From contig NZ_CP121196.1 of the NCBI RefSeq assembly GCF_039994875.1, forward strand, positions 1,612,001-1,676,000: a stretch of DNA of 64,000 nucleotides, in the 5' to 3' direction. Both the position numbers and the translations under genes were made by a program. This stretch comes from Telmatobacter sp. DSM 110680 (GTDB lineage: Bacteria > Acidobacteriota > Terriglobia > Terriglobales > Acidobacteriaceae). The stretch's first letter is position 1. Each line of letters opens with the position of its first letter. A model generated the notes under the pieces. That model was given only the letters and a program-made list of their open reading frames with translations. It searched no databases and was not told where the DNA came from. Shown here piece by piece: positions 11,462 to 21,561 of this stretch.

Positions 11462-12226
11462 ATGCCCCTGTTTAAGACTTCGAATCCTGCCTTGGGTTCC
11501 AAAACGTTCCAGGATCTTGCCAACCGCGGCGGCGCCATCGATGTCGCCAACCGGATGACGATAAACGGCACAGTCAACCGGACCGGCATCCTCCTCATCT
11601 GCGCCTTTGCCACCGCGGCTTATACATGGCACCTGTTCATGCAAACGCGCGACACGTCCGACGTTTCCGGACTTCTATTGGTGGGCGTCTTCGGTGGCTT
11701 CATTACAGCCATGGTCACCATCTTCAAGAAGGAGTGGGCGCCGGTCACATCCCCGATCTATGCACTGCTGGAAGGCCTTTTCCTGGGTGGTATCTCGGCG
11801 TTTCTTGAGCAGCGTTATCCCGGAATTGCAATCCAGGCTGTCGGTCTAACCTTTGGCACCCTATTGACCATGCTGGTGGTCTACAGTTCCGGCCTCATCA
11901 AGGTGACCGACAAGTTTCGCATCGGCATCATCGCGGCCACCGGAGGAATTGCTCTCTTCTACCTGGCGGAGATCGTGTTGAGTCTCTTCCATATTCAGTT
12001 CGTCACGATCAATGGATCCGGCCCGATCGGGATAGCTTTCAGCCTCTTTGTTTGCGCCATTGCCGCGCTTAACCTCGTGCTCGATTTCGACTTCATCGAG
12101 CAAGGCGTAAACTACGGCGCGCCGAAATACATGGAATGGTACGGCGCGTTTGGCATCATGGTCACTCTGGTGTGGCTGTACCTTGAAATCTTGCGGCTGC
12201 TCTCGAAGCTGCGAAGCCGCAACTAG
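11462..12226 (+). CDS. Bax inhibitor-1/YccA family membrane protein
   Basis: The 254-residue product has about seven membrane segments after a 35-residue N-terminal tail, with the family's closing motif (YGAFGIMVTLVWLYLEILRLL). The Phe/Asn-rich head (MPLFKTSNPALGSKTF) is common in bacterial YccA-like members. Relatives form pH-sensitive calcium leak channels or modulate FtsH proteolysis; which applies here is unknown. GGAGAA at 11451-11456 precedes the ATG and a terminator follows, so it is a single-gene transcript. Confidence 0.9.
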   Translation: MPLFKTSNPALGSKTFQDLANRGGAIDVANRMTINGTVNRTGILLICAFATAAYTWHLFMQTRDTSDVSGLLLVGVFGGFITAMVTIFKKEWAPVTSPIYALLEGLFLGGISAFLEQRYPGIAIQAVGLTFGTLLTMLVVYSSGLIKVTDKFRIGIIAATGGIALFYLAEIVLSLFHIQFVTINGSGPIGIAFSLFVCAIAALNLVLDFDFIEQGVNYGAPKYMEWYGAFGIMVTLVWLYLEILRLLSKLRSRN

Positions 12227-12254
12227 GCAGTCGCAACCAACTATCGATTAGCTA

Positions 12255-12290
12255 AGCGGCAATCTCCTGTTGAGGTTGCCGCTTTCATTT
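12255..12290 (+). terminator. Terminator after the Bax inhibitor-1-like gene
   Basis: An 8-bp stem (AGCGGCAA at 12255-12262 with TTGCCGCT at 12276-12283) is followed by TTCATTTT. Confidence 0.75.
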
Positions 12291-12351
12291 TGAATGCATC
12301 TCGGATGACGATGGCGAGGTCGGATGTTTGCTCAAAACGTCACAAACAAAC

Positions 12352-14214
12352 TCAGCGGGAAGCTTCCGTACTTACGCCAACCATCTTTTGTGCATGAGCC
12401 ACTTCCAGTAAGCCAGCATCAGCCTTTGGCCAAGCCTTGAGGAAAGTGATATACGCTTCCTTCGCCCCCGCCGCATCGCCTGAGGATTCCTTCACCTGCG
12501 CCACACCGTAGAGTCCAAAGCCAGAGTTTGGTCGCGCTTCCAGTGCAGCCTGGTACGCAGCCAGCGCATCTTTGTAATCGCGTGCTTTCAACAACGCCGC
12601 CCCTTCAGTCTCAGCAACAGGCCGGATGTAAAAAGGCGGCTCATGATACCCGGCCTTCTTCTCTTGTTTCACAGCTTGAGCGTAAAGCTTTCTCGCCGGT
12701 CGCAGTTTGTGTTGTGCGACATCCACTCCAGCCTGCAGTTCGATCGACGCTATGTTAAGAGCCTTCATGATTGGCTCTGGCAGAGCGTCTGGAGAAACCG
12801 GCATCACCGGTGGATTTGCGGCAGCTTCCTTTTCCGCCCCCGGAGTTTTCCCCATAACCTTCTGCATCTCCTCCATCTGCTTCAGACCTGAGTCCAGACT
12901 GGTTGAATGCGCTTGCGCTGCCACCAGATCTCCTGCGTCGAGTGCCTTCATCCCCGTTGCGTAGTCGGTAAGTTCGGCGGCGAGAAATCGCAGGTTGGCA
13001 GCCTTTTCACCTTTTGGGAGGTTCGCCGTGCTGAGCAGCGCGAGCACCGTATCCCAGTCACCCAGTCGCAAGGCAACCGGCAAGCGACGGCTGATGCGTG
13101 CCATCTGATCGCGCGCCGACCAAATATAGAGCGATGCTGACAGTTGACCGCGCGCAGCAGCCAGATGATCTGACAGTGCGTTGGCATCCGCCAGCCGTCC
13201 CTGTTCCATGAGGTTGGCGATCGCATACATCATGTTGTGCACGTAGTTCCAATCGTCGTCGGGTCCGACATGCTGTTCCTGCATGTATTTCTCGTCGGCT
13301 GCCATTGAAGACAAGAACCAGTGTTCTGCCTCCGCGTAGTTTCCCACGCGGTAATAGATATGCCCCGGCATGTGCACCATATGTCCGGACGTGGGCGCAA
13401 GGCTCGCGAGCAAGGCGGCACTCTGGATCGCGCGCTCCGGATGATTCCCCGGCTCGATCGCGTGAATCCAGTAATGATTAGTCGCCGAATCGTTCGGAGC
13501 GTCGTGCAAAATACTTTCGAACATGGCAATGGCTTCCCGCTCACCCTTCTTCGGCTCGCCTTTGTCGTCATAGCCATCTTCCAATGCAAGCGCAAGAAAG
13601 AGGCGAGCTTGTATGTCGGTGGGCGCCGCTTTTACGAGTTCACGCAGGATTTCAATCTGTTGTCTATCGGCTCCATGCTTTTGATCTTTCTTGATGGCCG
13701 CTTCGGCTTCTGCCGCCTCAATGTAAAGTCTCTCCGGCTCGCTGACGTGGGCTTTGAGCTGAACGGCTTTCTCGAGCGCTTGCTTCCCGTAGAACTGTCT
13801 AGGACTGTGGCGAAATCCCTCCGCTTGCGCCAATCCCCACCAGCACATCGCGCAGCTTGGATCAACACGCACGCTCTGCTCAAATGCTTTCGCCGACTCA
13901 TAATCCCAGAAGTCGTGCATCAGATTAAGTCCCTGGTCAAACCACGCTTGGGCCTCGGGACTTGCAGTAATCGCGATGTGCGCATTGCCTATCCCCGACA
14001 TGCGAATGGGAATAGGAATCTGCTCCGGCGGAAGCACCGGCTGCATATCAGCCATGTTGTGTCCACTCATATTTTGCTGGGGGTGCAAGGGGTTTACAGG
14101 AGTCAATACGAAGCCGAGGACGGCGATCCATCTCAAGCAGTTTTGATGCGCAATGAAGTGCCGGCATCCTGGATGCCGATCAACTGAAGGGAAGTGCATG
14201 GCAGCAATATACAT
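12352..14214 (-). CDS. Tetratricopeptide-repeat protein, probably exported
   Basis: The 620-residue product has a hydrophobic stretch near residues 29-40 that may be a signal or anchor, then a Met/His/Pro-rich linker and helical repeats. TPR-like units are visible at about 85-135 and again at the C terminus (EGAALLKARDYKDALAAYQA and GFGLYGVAQVKESSGDAAGA). A cysteine pair lies at residues 121 and 124 (DPSCAMCWWGLA). An HMPGHIYYRVG motif lies mid-protein. The family is recognisable in acidobacterial and proteobacterial genomes but its function is unknown. A second ATG five codons in (14199) is an equally possible start. Confidence 0.75.
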   Translation of the reverse strand: MYIAAMHFPSVDRHPGCRHFIAHQNCLRWIAVLGFVLTPVNPLHPQQNMSGHNMADMQPVLPPEQIPIPIRMSGIGNAHIAITASPEAQAWFDQGLNLMHDFWDYESAKAFEQSVRVDPSCAMCWWGLAQAEGFRHSPRQFYGKQALEKAVQLKAHVSEPERLYIEAAEAEAAIKKDQKHGADRQQIEILRELVKAAPTDIQARLFLALALEDGYDDKGEPKKGEREAIAMFESILHDAPNDSATNHYWIHAIEPGNHPERAIQSAALLASLAPTSGHMVHMPGHIYYRVGNYAEAEHWFLSSMAADEKYMQEQHVGPDDDWNYVHNMMYAIANLMEQGRLADANALSDHLAAARGQLSASLYIWSARDQMARISRRLPVALRLGDWDTVLALLSTANLPKGEKAANLRFLAAELTDYATGMKALDAGDLVAAQAHSTSLDSGLKQMEEMQKVMGKTPGAEKEAAANPPVMPVSPDALPEPIMKALNIASIELQAGVDVAQHKLRPARKLYAQAVKQEKKAGYHEPPFYIRPVAETEGAALLKARDYKDALAAYQAALEARPNSGFGLYGVAQVKESSGDAAGAKEAYITFLKAWPKADAGLLEVAHAQKMVGVSTEASR

Positions 14215-14296
14215 CTCAGATCGAACAAAGGGCGAGAGATGCAGCGTTTCCAGCTAGCCAAACCTCATAGGACTTAAACTCAGAACTATCAGCTGA

Positions 14297-14340
14297 AACG
14301 GGCTCACCTCTCCCCAACTTCGAGAAGAAGCAAGCCCGTT
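14297..14340 (-). terminator. Possible terminator after the PfpI-type gene
   Basis: AACGGGCT (14297-14304) and AGCCCGTT (14333-14340) form an 8-bp stem with a long loop of about 28 nt. The minus-strand T-run is short, so this is a weak call. Confidence 0.4.
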
Positions 14341-14368
14341 CAGATTGCCGCATTAAACTCAGTTCGAC

Positions 14369-14932
14369 CTATGCGTGTGCGTGTTCTCCAACCCCTTGCG
14401 TTACGGCTTCAATAATCGCCTTGTTGAACGCCGGAATGTCTTCAGGCTTGCGGCTGAAGATGAATTGGCCATCCGTCACCACAGCCTGGTCAACCCAATT
14501 GCCGCCCGCGTTCTTGATGTCGGTTTTCAAAGAAGGCCACGACGTAACTGTCTTGCCCTTCAGCGCGCCGGCTTCCAGCAACGTCCACGGTCCGTGACAG
14601 ATGGCCGCAACGGTTTTTCCCGTAGCCACAAACTGACGAACAAAATTTACTGCCGCCGGATCCATCCGCAGGTGGTCGGGATTCATCACTCCACCCGGCA
14701 ACACCAGCGCGTCGTAATCGCGAGGATTCGCGTCGGCGAGCGGCAGATCTACTTTCACTGATTGGCCCCAGTCCTTCTTGTTCCAGCCCTTGATCTCTCC
14801 GCCCTTCGGAGCAATCACTACAGTCGTGGCGCCCGCCTGGGTCAGCGCCTTGCGCGGATCGATTAGTTCCGCCTGCTCAAATCCGTCCGTGGCTAAAATT
14901 GCGATTTTCTTTCCCTTCAAATCTGAAGACAT
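14369..14932 (-). CDS. DJ-1/PfpI family protein (type 1 glutamine amidotransferase-like)
   Basis: The 187-residue product belongs to the PfpI/YhbO group of the DJ-1 superfamily, linked to proteolysis, glyoxalase or deglycase activity and stress survival. The nucleophile elbow AAICHGPW carries Cys112 and His113, and Glu19 in ATDGFEQAEL is the conserved acid near the cysteine. The start at 14932 is supported by a GGAGG site just upstream; a frame opening 12 bases earlier is less likely. The substrate is unknown. It is divergent from the aldo/keto reductase gene. Confidence 0.92.
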   Translation of the reverse strand: MSSDLKGKKIAILATDGFEQAELIDPRKALTQAGATTVVIAPKGGEIKGWNKKDWGQSVKVDLPLADANPRDYDALVLPGGVMNPDHLRMDPAAVNFVRQFVATGKTVAAICHGPWTLLEAGALKGKTVTSWPSLKTDIKNAGGNWVDQAVVTDGQFIFSRKPEDIPAFNKAIIEAVTQGVGEHAHA

Positions 14933-15159
14933 ATGTTCCTCCATTGGTCGGATCGTTCAGCCAACTTGGACGCCAAGCGGGGAAGTGAGGTTGCGCGTTT
15001 TGAGTTAAAAGCGAGGTCAGATATTTCGATGCGATAAACTCCCAAATGCTGAAACCCAGATGAAGCAAACCCTTGTATTTACAGTGCATCACAGCCCTTG
15101 AATAACTTGCGAGCGGCGGCCACAGTGGCCACCAAATTGCATAAGCACATCGAGGCGAA

Positions 15160-16287
15160 ATGAAGCGAAGAGAGTTTCTGTCAGCAGCGGCAATTGCGGC
15201 AGCAGGATTAAGCACGCGTTCCGGGAATGCAGCGCAATCAACGGATGAGGGGAATAGACAAATGATGACAGAAGCGTCGTCGAAGCAGGCTGCCGCTCGC
15301 ATTCCGCGTGTCAACGAAGCGGGCACAATGAAAGGCGAAATGCTCTATCGCAAGCTTGGTGCAACCGGCGTCGAGGTTTCGCTTATCGGGATGGGCGGCG
15401 CTCACCTGGGTCTGCCCAAGGTTGAAGAAGACGACGCCATTCGCCTGATCCACGAAGGTCTTGATCGCGGCATCAATTTTCTCGACAACTCCTGGGACTA
15501 CAACGAAGGCCGCAGTGAAGAGCGCGTCGGCAAGGCGCTTGCACAAGGCGGCTACCGTCAAAAAGCTTTCGTGATGACCAAGATCGACGGCCGCACCAAA
15601 GAAGTCGCGACTAACCAGATCAACGACTCACTGCGTCGCCTGAAGGTGGATCACATCGACCTCCTGCAGCATCACGAAGTCATCCGCTTTGACGATCCGG
15701 ATCGAATTTTTAATGAAGGCGGCGGTATGGAAGCAGTACTCGAAGCGAAGCAAGCCGGCAAGATCCGCTTCATTGGTTTCACCGGACATAAGGATCCGCA
15801 CGTTCATCTCTACATGCTCGAAGTCGCGCAGAAACACAGCTTTCACTTCGACACGGTGCAGATGCCGGTAAACGTTATGGACGCGCACTTCCGCAGCTTC
15901 TCGCAGCTGGTAGTTCCCGAAGCGATGCGTCAAAACATTGCCGTGCTGGGCATGAAATGTTTTGGAGACGAAATCATCTTGAAGAGTGGCGCAGTCGAGC
16001 CGATGGATTGCCTGCGCTACTCCCTCAATGTACCCATCTCCGTACTGATCACTGGAATCAATTCGAAGATGCTTCTCGACCAGGCCTTCGCGGCGGTCAA
16101 ATCATTCCGCCCGATGGATGAGGCCGCCGTGGCTAGTTTGATTTCGAAGACCGAAGAGGCCGCTATGCATGGCAAGTACGAACTCTTCAAGACGACCTCA
16201 CACTTCGACACCACGGCCCGCCATCCCGATTGGCTCGGTTCCGACAGCCCGGCGGTACAAAAACTCGCACCTCAGCTGCCCGGCTAG
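15160..16287 (+). CDS. Tat-type exported aldo/keto reductase
   Basis: The 375-residue product begins MKRREFLSAAAIAAAG, a twin-arginine-like signal, so it is probably exported folded with its cofactor. After about 60 linker residues comes an aldo/keto reductase barrel. The catalytic tetrad can be placed as the Asp in FLDNSWDYNEG, the Tyr in the same segment, the Lys in VMTKIDG and the His in LLQHHEV. The substrate is unknown. A helical C-terminal segment with His residues closes the protein. It is convergent with the sigma-factor operon. Confidence 0.88.
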   Translation: MKRREFLSAAAIAAAGLSTRSGNAAQSTDEGNRQMMTEASSKQAAARIPRVNEAGTMKGEMLYRKLGATGVEVSLIGMGGAHLGLPKVEEDDAIRLIHEGLDRGINFLDNSWDYNEGRSEERVGKALAQGGYRQKAFVMTKIDGRTKEVATNQINDSLRRLKVDHIDLLQHHEVIRFDDPDRIFNEGGGMEAVLEAKQAGKIRFIGFTGHKDPHVHLYMLEVAQKHSFHFDTVQMPVNVMDAHFRSFSQLVVPEAMRQNIAVLGMKCFGDEIILKSGAVEPMDCLRYSLNVPISVLITGINSKMLLDQAFAAVKSFRPMDEAAVASLISKTEEAAMHGKYELFKTTSHFDTTARHPDWLGSDSPAVQKLAPQLPG

Positions 16288-16299
16288 AGCGGGTATGAA

Positions 16300-16875
16300 C
16301 TATTGCAATGGTGTCGCCGTCGCGACCACCTGCATGCTGCCTTTATTGTCGAGGGAATCTGAGGTAAACACGACCGTTGCTTTACTGACGGGGATAAGAA
16401 CCGACGCCTGCCACTTGTTCTGGCGGATCACGGGCTGGTGGAGGGCGGAATCATTTGTCGCCCCGACACTGGTTACGTCTGCAATGAGATCGAGTGACAA
16501 CTGACGGCCAAGTTCGCGCGTATTGCGGACATCAATGTTCACGCCTACATCGACATATTGCCATTGCGTGTTAACGAGCGCTTGAACGCTGCTGGACGAG
16601 GAAGATCCCGTAGCGATAGGAATTTTAGAGCCGGTCCGAATCGATGTGCCGTGATCGTGTGAGTCTGTGCTGACGGTGGCCGTATATGAGCGACTGTTGG
16701 TGGGTTTCCCATCCGCACCCAACTCCTGGACGACAAAGTCGAGATGGTAAAAGTGGGCTGGTGCTTGCGGAGCCTTTGTGGGCTCGGGAGCGGGCGTCGA
16801 CTCCTGGGCAAAAGATCTCTGCCCCAAAGACATTGTCAAAAACACGAGACAGCAAATCAGAGCGAGCTTGCGCAT
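16300..16875 (-). CDS. Exported protein of unknown function, downstream of ECF sigma/anti-sigma
   Basis: The 191-residue product has a typical signal peptide (MRKLALICCLVFLTMSLGQRSFAQ) followed by a Pro-rich linker and a beta-rich domain with a Ser run (GSSSSSSVQ) near the middle. No known domain is recognised. AAGGAG just before the ATG at 16875 supports this start. It is the third gene of a tight unit with the sigma and anti-sigma genes, 10 bp downstream of the latter. It is therefore likely a product, target or sensor of that regulatory pair. Confidence 0.8.
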   Translation of the reverse strand: MRKLALICCLVFLTMSLGQRSFAQESTPAPEPTKAPQAPAHFYHLDFVVQELGADGKPTNSRSYTATVSTDSHDHGTSIRTGSKIPIATGSSSSSSVQALVNTQWQYVDVGVNIDVRNTRELGRQLSLDLIADVTSVGATNDSALHQPVIRQNKWQASVLIPVSKATVVFTSDSLDNKGSMQVVATATPLQ

Positions 16876-16885
16876 GGATATCTCC

Positions 16886-17464
16886 TTAGTTCTTTCCTGG
16901 ATCGGACATTTCGAGCGGTTGAATGTGAATGGCGGCGATGTTGAGAGGAGCATCATCATTCTTCTGTGCCGCCAGCACGGCTTGACGTTGCTCTTCAGGA
17001 ACCTGCGTTGCAAAGGCATAGAGCGCCCGTTCTTCAGGCGAAAGCGGACGGGGAAGGGGAAATACATCGAGCTTTGGAGGACCAGCAGATTTGCCAATAG
17101 CGACGGCAGATCGAGACGTTATTAGGTGAGCCGCACGCGTCGGCATTGTCTGCCGGTGGGTGGAGATTACGGGAACTTCGCTTGTGGGCGTCACCGACGC
17201 GACATTCGGCTGATGAATTGACGGGCGAATCCCCGGCGGCCCCGCTGACTTCAATAAGAGAAGAGTTAGAAGCAAACAAGCCGCTGCCGGAAGAGCCGCC
17301 CAGAGGAGGACGCGGTTGCGCAATCCCGGCGCCTGCTCCTTCGATCTTTGCTCGCTCGCGACGCGCGCCAGAATTCGCTCAGCCAGCCCCTGTTCAGCTC
17401 CTGCATCGCCATAGCTTGACAGCGACGACTCGAGCATCCTATCCAGGTCATCTTTCTCATGCAT
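16886..17464 (-). CDS. Putative membrane anti-sigma factor
   Basis: The 192-residue product has an acidic N-terminal helical region, one membrane segment at about residues 52-72 (LLWAALPAAACLLLTLLLL) and a Pro-rich periplasmic part. This is the usual anti-sigma topology. No HXXXCXXC zinc motif is present, so it is not the ZAS type. The start overlaps the sigma-factor stop by 8 bp, which indicates translational coupling. The role is inferred from topology and position; residue-level similarity to known anti-sigma families is not obvious. Confidence 0.72.
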   Translation of the reverse strand: MHEKDDLDRMLESSLSSYGDAGAEQGLAERILARVASEQRSKEQAPGLRNRVLLWAALPAAACLLLTLLLLKSAGPPGIRPSIHQPNVASVTPTSEVPVISTHRQTMPTRAAHLITSRSAVAIGKSAGPPKLDVFPLPRPLSPEERALYAFATQVPEEQRQAVLAAQKNDDAPLNIAAIHIQPLEMSDPGKN

Positions 17465-17984
17465 AGCGCGACTCCTGGAGTGAAGTGAGTTTCTGGCGAA
17501 GAATCTGGCGAGCTCGTTGCAGTCGCGTGCGAACCGTGCCCTCGGGGATTCCGAGAATGGTTCCGATCTCTGGAGAATGCAGTTCTTCAAAGGCTGAGAG
17601 TGCAAGTGGCACCCGCAGTTCCTCAGGGAGAGCATCGATCATCGCGTGAATCATCGAATCCTCACTAGCAGAGAGCAGAGCCTGCTCCGGGCCCGGCTGT
17701 AGCGACGGAGCCTCATCTGCTTCCAGCGGCTCGGGACCAGCAACCGGCAGCTGCGAGCGGCGCGGACGAAGATCGATCGCTTCCCTCCACGCGACCCGCG
17801 CAAGATAAGCGCGTTCGTTTTCGGCGCGCTCCCATCCGCGATTGCGATAAAGCTTCAAGAACGTCTCCTGCACCGCGTCCTCTGCGTCATGAGAATTGAG
17901 CAGAACTGCATAAGCCACCCGGAAGACAAAGCGCGACTGACGATGAACGAGTGCCGTGAACTTTGCATCCGGATCAGTGGTCAA
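17457..17984 (-). CDS. ECF-family RNA polymerase sigma factor
   Basis: The 175-residue product has region 2 (FVFRVAYAVLLNSHDAEDAV followed by QETFLKLYR) and region 4 with a helix-turn-helix (LSAFEELHSPEIGTILGIPE then GTVRTRLQRAR). These are joined by a short acidic linker, and no region 3 is present. The frame opens with TTG at 17984; an in-frame stop lies shortly upstream and no better start is seen. It is the first gene of a three-gene unit with a membrane anti-sigma factor and an exported protein, suggesting an envelope signal. Confidence 0.92.
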   Translation of the reverse strand: MTTDPDAKFTALVHRQSRFVFRVAYAVLLNSHDAEDAVQETFLKLYRNRGWERAENERAYLARVAWREAIDLRPRRSQLPVAGPEPLEADEAPSLQPGPEQALLSASEDSMIHAMIDALPEELRVPLALSAFEELHSPEIGTILGIPEGTVRTRLQRARQILRQKLTSLQESRYA

Positions 17985-18100
17985 AACTCGCGCGCTCCCT
18001 CGGGCTGCAGATCATTGTCGGACGCAGCGTTCGCGTTGTACACACCCTAAGACCGCGACCAACGCCCAAGCGTTCAGAAATCTTTCTGAACAAGAAGAAA

Positions 18101-18125
18101 CCCGCTCCTCATGGCGAGGAGCGGG
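18101..18125 (-). terminator. Terminator after infB
   Basis: On the minus strand a 10-bp stem (CCCGCTCCTC with GAGGAGCGGG) is followed by TTTCTTCTT. It ends the rimP-nusA-infB operon. Confidence 0.88.
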
Positions 18126-18151
18126 CTGTAAAGGGCTGAACTTCTTAAGGT

Positions 18152-21100
18152 CTACGCTTTGGCTGAAGTCAGGGCACCGAGGTCGGCTGCCAGCTTCTCC
18201 GTGGAGAAGGCTTCGATCAAGTCGCCTTCCTTCAGGTCGCTAAAACCGCCCAATCCGATGCCGCACTCCATGCCATTGGTCACTTCGCGTGCATCATCCT
18301 TGAACCGTTTGAGCGATCCAATCTTGCCCTTGTAGACCTGCTCATCGCCGCGCATAACTTTGACTTCAGAGTCGCGGCGAATCACGCCGTCCTGCACTCG
18401 GCAGCCGGCGATGGTGCCGACCTTGGGAATGCGGAAGACGTTGATGACTTCAGCGCGGCCCACGTAATTCTCCTTGAAGGTTGGATCGAGGAGACCCAGC
18501 ATGGCGAGACGCATCTCGTCCTGCAATTCGTAAATGATCGAGTGCAACCGGATTTCAATGCCTTCCTGCTGCGCCAGTTCAGCGGCCTTGCGTTCGGGAC
18601 GAACGTTGAAGCCGATGATGATGGCGTTCGAAGCCGTCGCAAGCAGCACGTCGCTTTCAGTGATCGATCCCACACCGGAGTGGATCACCTTGACGCGTAC
18701 TTTCTCGGTCGACATGCGTACCAGCGAATCGGCCAGCACTTCAACCGATCCCGTCACGTCACCCTTGATGATCAGCGCAAGGTCCTTCACGCCGGCCTGG
18801 CGAATCTGCTCCGCCAGTCCTTCGAGCGAAACGCGCGAGCTCTTCGCCAGCTGTGCTTCGCGCTCCTTCATCTTGCGGTATTGCGCAATGCCCTTGGCCT
18901 TGTCGCGATCCGCAACCACGAGGAACGTGTCGCCGGAATCCGGCATGGATTCGAGACCAAGCACTTCAATCGGCGTTGACGGACCGGCTTCTTCAAGCGG
19001 CCGTCCACGATCGTCGAACATGGCGCGAACTTTACCGAATGTGTTGCCAACGATGTAGCTGTCGTTCAGGCGAAGGGTTCCGTCCTGCACCAGCACGGTT
19101 GCCACCGCGCCGCGACCGCGATCGAGCTTAGCTTCGAGCACCGAACCGACAGCCTTGCGGCCCGGAGTTGCCTTTGGTGCCTTGATGTCTGAAACGAGAC
19201 AAATCATCTCGAGCAGAAGATCGAGGTTCAGTTTCTTCTTGGCAGAAACTTCGACAAAGACAGTGCCTTCGCCGCCGGCCGCCCACTCTTCAGGGATCAA
19301 GCCGCGATCGGCGAGCTGCTTCTTCACGCGATCTGGATTGGCCTCGGGCTTGTCGATCTTGTTTACTGCGACGATGATCGGCACTTCGGCCGCCTTGGCG
19401 TGGTCGATGGCTTCCAGCGTCTGCGGCATCACGCCGTCGTCCGCTGCAACCACGATGACAACAATGTCGGTGACCTTGGCGCCGCGTGCACGCATACGGG
19501 TAAAGGCTTCGTGGCCCGGCGTATCGAGGAAGACGATCTCGCGGCCCGAAGCAGGAGAGCCTTCCTTGCTGAAACGTACCTTGTATGCGCCAATGTGCTG
19601 GGTGATACCACCGGCTTCACCCGCTGCGACTTCGGTCTCGCGAATGGCATCAAGCAGTGAAGTCTTGCCGTGGTCGACGTGACCCATAACTGTAACGACT
19701 GGCGCACGTGGAACTTCGAGTTCGCCGGTGTTCTCCGCTACTAGAACTTCCTCAATCGCCTCGTTTGCCAGCTCCTCTTCGTAGCTGATGACGGTTGCGC
19801 CGGCGCCAAACTTGGCGGCCACATCCTTCACCATTGCTGCGTCGAGCGATTGGTTCACTGTGACGAACACACCGCGCATGAGCAGGGCCGCGATCAGATC
19901 CTTGGCGCGAATCTCAAGCTTCTCGGCCAGGTCTTTTACGCTGATGCCTTCGGTCACGGTGATTTCGCGCGTAATGGGAAGTGGCTCATCGCTGAACTGT
20001 GTGGCACCACCGAAACGTGGTGGTGGCACAAAGCCCTTCATTGGGCCTTCCTTCGTCTTTGGATACTGCTGTCCGCCGCGGCGTGCACGATTCTGCGGTG
20101 CGCGCTGCGGGCGCGGTGCCTCGCCGGTTGGTGGAGCGCCGCCGGCACCAGGCCGTGGTCCGCCAAAGCCGCCGGGCCTCGGAGCGCCGAATCCAGGACG
20201 TGCGCCAAATCCGGGACGTCCACCAGGTGCCCCACCCGGCCCGCCGGATCCTGCAAATCCAGTACGCGTCGGGTGCTTCGGACGCGGACCAGCGCCAGGG
20301 AATTGCCCGGGCGCGCCACTAGGGTACTGTCCCGGAGTGCGCTGCTGATAGCTTCCGGGAGCTCCCGTGGGCCTGCGATCAAAGATCGGCTTGCCGCGCT
20401 GAATGCCTGCACCAGGTGCAGCCGGCGGAGGAGTAGGAGGTGCCACCACAATTGGAGCTTTGTACACCGGGCGAGGACCAGTTTGCGGCATCACCACGCG
20501 CCGCGGCGCAACCACCGGCCGTGCCGGTGCAGCAGGCGCTTCTGATACTTGTGCTGCAGGCGCTTCTGTCTCTACGGGAGTTATTGGTGTACCAACGTCT
20601 TCCTTCGCTTTGGCGGCGATTTCTGCGGGTTGCGCGACTTGGGGTTCGACCACCGTAGGAGCCGCTGGCGTTGCTGATTCGGGCTTTTCGTGGACGGGCG
20701 GGGCTGGCGCAGTCGCACCTGGTGTTACAGCCTTGGGTGCAGCGGGCTTTGCAGCCGCAGGCGTCGTCTCCGCTGCTTTCGGAGCTGTAGCTCCGGCCGC
20801 AGGCGCGGACGGCGGTTTTACCACCACCGTAGGCGGTACCACTGTGACGACAGGGCGCGTCGGAACAGCTCCAGCGGGTGCCTTTGCCACTACGGTGCCA
20901 GCCGGCGGCTTTGACGCAATTGCGGGCGTGGCGGGAGGAATGATCGGCGGTGCCTGGCGCGGCTGTGGCACAATTCTGCGCGGTTCAGGACGTGCGGGAG
21001 TCGCCGGGGTCGCGGCAACTGTTACCACCGGAGGCGTGGGCTTGGCGGCCTGCTTGGGCGCCGCCGTTGTCACAACTCGCGGCGGCAGGTGGCTCTTGCG

Positions 21101-21403
21101 GGCCTCGGCTTCCTGTTCCTGCTTCTTAGCCAGAATGGCCTTCATTACGTCGCCGGGCTTGGAAACGTGAGAGAGATCGATCTTGGGAGTAATGACCTGG
21201 GAGGCGCGCGAAGTCGTGGCGCTGGTGTGTCCACCCTGGCGCCCATGCTGGAAGTGCGCGCGGACTTTGTCAGCCTCATGGTCTTCAATCGAACTCGAGT
21301 GAGTCTTTCCCTCACCCAGGCCGAGTTCCCCGAGAACGTCAAGAATCTGACGGCTCTTGACTTCCATCTCACGCGCGAGATCGTTAATTCGAACCTTGCT
21401 CAT
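18152..21403 (-). CDS. infB: Translation initiation factor IF-2
   Basis: IF-2 is the GTPase that brings initiator tRNA to the 30S subunit and promotes subunit joining. The 1083-residue product begins with an IF2N domain ([20 protein letters not shown]), then about 400 residues of Pro/Ala/Gly-rich low-complexity linker ending in a basic Arg/Gly-rich patch, a second IF2N (about 480-540) and the G domain with GHVDHGKT at 574-581. The linker is much longer than in E. coli. The start at 21403 gives the family N terminus. The gene follows nusA after 158 bp; ylxR and ylxQ, often found here, are absent, and rbfA does not follow. Confidence 0.97.
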   Translation of the reverse strand: MSKVRINDLAREMEVKSRQILDVLGELGLGEGKTHSSSIEDHEADKVRAHFQHGRQGGHTSATTSRASQVITPKIDLSHVSKPGDVMKAILAKKQEQEAEARKSHLPPRVVTTAAPKQAAKPTPPVVTVAATPATPARPEPRRIVPQPRQAPPIIPPATPAIASKPPAGTVVAKAPAGAVPTRPVVTVVPPTVVVKPPSAPAAGATAPKAAETTPAAAKPAAPKAVTPGATAPAPPVHEKPESATPAAPTVVEPQVAQPAEIAAKAKEDVGTPITPVETEAPAAQVSEAPAAPARPVVAPRRVVMPQTGPRPVYKAPIVVAPPTPPPAAPGAGIQRGKPIFDRRPTGAPGSYQQRTPGQYPSGAPGQFPGAGPRPKHPTRTGFAGSGGPGGAPGGRPGFGARPGFGAPRPGGFGGPRPGAGGAPPTGEAPRPQRAPQNRARRGGQQYPKTKEGPMKGFVPPPRFGGATQFSDEPLPITREITVTEGISVKDLAEKLEIRAKDLIAALLMRGVFVTVNQSLDAAMVKDVAAKFGAGATVISYEEELANEAIEEVLVAENTGELEVPRAPVVTVMGHVDHGKTSLLDAIRETEVAAGEAGGITQHIGAYKVRFSKEGSPASGREIVFLDTPGHEAFTRMRARGAKVTDIVVIVVAADDGVMPQTLEAIDHAKAAEVPIIVAVNKIDKPEANPDRVKKQLADRGLIPEEWAAGGEGTVFVEVSAKKKLNLDLLLEMICLVSDIKAPKATPGRKAVGSVLEAKLDRGRGAVATVLVQDGTLRLNDSYIVGNTFGKVRAMFDDRGRPLEEAGPSTPIEVLGLESMPDSGDTFLVVADRDKAKGIAQYRKMKEREAQLAKSSRVSLEGLAEQIRQAGVKDLALIIKGDVTGSVEVLADSLVRMSTEKVRVKVIHSGVGSITESDVLLATASNAIIIGFNVRPERKAAELAQQEGIEIRLHSIIYELQDEMRLAMLGLLDPTFKENYVGRAEVINVFRIPKVGTIAGCRVQDGVIRRDSEVKVMRGDEQVYKGKIGSLKRFKDDAREVTNGMECGIGLGGFSDLKEGDLIEAFSTEKLAADLGALTSAKA

Positions 21404-21561
21404 CCGCCTCTTTTCAGAATGTGCTACCCAAAGCCCTTTAGTCGCGCATAGCAACCTCTTGGCGTTGGCTTGTTACGTTGCCACCATCACGGCCTTCCGA
21501 AATCTTCAACGACAAGTTTCGGTCGTTATGGCGGTAATGGTGTTGAAAAGCACGACGCATA

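Noticed and set aside
20403..21170. Open frame of 255 codons antisense to the infB linker
   Set aside because: It is caused by the Pro/Ala-rich repeats of the IF-2 linker, which read as Gly/Ala/Thr on the other strand.
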